NCBI GenBank assembly: GCA_003647825.1
Contig: QMNP01000127.1
Location: 1-5,504 of the forward strand
DNA length: 5,504 bases
Reading direction: 5' to 3'
Source: Candidatus Cloacimonadota bacterium
Lineage (GTDB): Bacteria > Cloacimonadota > Cloacimonadia > Cloacimonadales > TCS61
Shown here: piece by piece, positions 4,826-5,504 of the stretch
How the letters are laid out: every line of letters starts with the position of its first letter
How positions within the stretch are numbered: position 1 is the first letter of the stretch
Notes under the pieces: generated by a model
Told to the model about the DNA's origin: nothing
Seen by the model: the letters and a program-made list of their open reading frames with translations, nothing else
Database searches by the model: none
Position numbers and translations under genes: made by a program

Positions 4826-5504
4826 ATTTCCAGCTCCTTAAAAAGTTGTGCTGTGTTTCTTTTATAAATACCAATTCCCGAGAACATAGCTCCAATTACA
4901 GATGCCAGAACTCCAGGAATGAATCCGATGAAATAACAGGAAGGAGTTACCTGGGCTCGCATTGTTGCATTCATTATTACTTTTACGTCTTTTAATAGAG
5001 ATGACATATCAATACCATGAAATTGCAGGTAGAAAGAAAATGCCAATCCAATCGCTGTACCAATTATCGTAGCTGCTATACCAGTGAGCAGAGATTCTAG
5101 TATTAGTGAACGGTAGATGTGCCCTTTGCTTTCTCCGATTGCCAGTCGCACTCCGATTTCCCCATAACGTCTAAGCCCATTCATAAGACCGGAATTCCAC
5201 AAAACCAGAGACATTATAAATATGAACATGAACATGAACATACCAATTCTCTCATCTAAAGTGCTCAGTATAAATTCCATCTGCCCTTGTTTTCTTAATG
5301 GCAGCATAATATCAGAAAATTCATCATCTTCATTAGTATATTTTTCGTTGAATGAAGCTGAAATCTCAAAGGTTGTTTTCTCATTATATTGCGGCAGGAA
5401 GCCAAGAATTTCACTGGCTGCATCTTCCATATCCAGAAAGTAGCGAACATCTTTGATATCTGCAATTACAGCTCCTCGATCCATAGCTTGAATGCCAAAA
5501 CGAA
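4822..5504 (-). CDS. ABC transporter permease, FtsX/MacB/LolCE-like, C-terminal part (5' end outside window)
   Basis: The frame is open through the right window edge; upstream of the internal ATG at 5484 it continues with codons for R-F-G-I-Q-A, so the gene is partial and that ATG is not its start. Visible are the end of the large periplasmic domain, with 'MDRGAVIADIKDVRYFL' resembling the D-x-G-x-V-(hydrophobic)-(x)-(L/I)-x-D-(A/V) strand-helix of MacB/LolE-type permeases, then a C-terminal FtsX domain. Counted from Met5484, membrane helices are at about 80-97, 128-153 and 181-206, and the cytoplasmic 'RRYGEIGVRLAIGESKGHIY' (105-124) is the FtsX signature (E-R-x-x-E-I-G-x-x-R-A-I-G) that contacts the ATPase. 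It ends in an ATGA overlap with the LolA-like gene. It probably extracts lipids or lipoproteins from the inner membrane; the ATPase partner is not in the window. Confidence 0.9.
   Translation of the reverse strand, partial: RFGIQAMDRGAVIADIKDVRYFLDMEDAASEILGFLPQYNEKTTFEISASFNEKYTNEDDEFSDIMLPLRKQGQMEFILSTLDERIGMFMFMFIFIMSLVLWNSGLMNGLRRYGEIGVRLAIGESKGHIYRSLILESLLTGIAATIIGTAIGLAFSFYLQFHGIDMSSLLKDVKVIMNATMRAQVTPSCYFIGFIPGVLASVIGAMFSGIGIYKRNTAQLFKELEI

Noticed and set aside
1..5504. CRISPR array, tRNA, rRNA or insertion-sequence genes
   Set aside because: No regularly spaced direct repeats, cloverleaf sequence, rRNA segment or transposase-like protein was seen on either strand.

Overview
The window is A+T-rich bacterial DNA in which every convincing gene lies on the minus strand, so transcription runs from right to left. 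Two lipobox-type lipoproteins, a LolA-like protein and several Sec-exported proteins point to a Gram-negative (diderm) cell. The low G+C, the short GTCATTGCGAG and GTCATTCTGA palindromic repeats and the protein style would fit an uncultured lineage of the FCB/Cloacimonadota kind. That placement is an impression, not something the sequence proves.

Layout in transcription order. (1) 5504-4822: C-terminal part of an FtsX/MacB-like ABC permease, overlapping by ATGA a LolA-like 'outer membrane lipoprotein-sorting' protein (4825-4088). Together they look like the end of a lipid or lipoprotein export operon. (2) 3940-3674: a small two-helix membrane protein of unknown function, whose start is better read as GTG because of its Shine-Dalgarno. 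(3) 3599-3355: a gene-free stretch that folds by eye into five abutting hairpins. At three positions the pairing works only (as G-U) in the minus-strand transcript, so it is a candidate structured 5' leader for the next operon. (4) 3331 to the left edge: a tight operon of a two-domain lipoprotein, an ECF-transporter S component, a repeat-filled spacer, a 301-aa exported protein with two molybdopterin-domain-like repeats, a small lipoprotein, a 141-aa anchored or exported protein with one such domain, and, cut by the window edge, the first 18 residues of an ECF-type ATPase.

Working model (inference). The left operon encodes an ECF importer for an unidentified small molecule or cofactor. It is unusual in carrying four extracytoplasmic proteins, of which at least two, probably three, have a sulfite-oxidase-like (Oxidored_molyb) fold without the cysteine that normally ligates molybdenum. 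ECF importers normally bind substrate through the membrane S component alone, so these proteins are candidates for substrate capture, processing or delivery in the periplasm. The structured leader would be a natural place for ligand-dependent control. This operon with its leader is the most likely undescribed system in the window.
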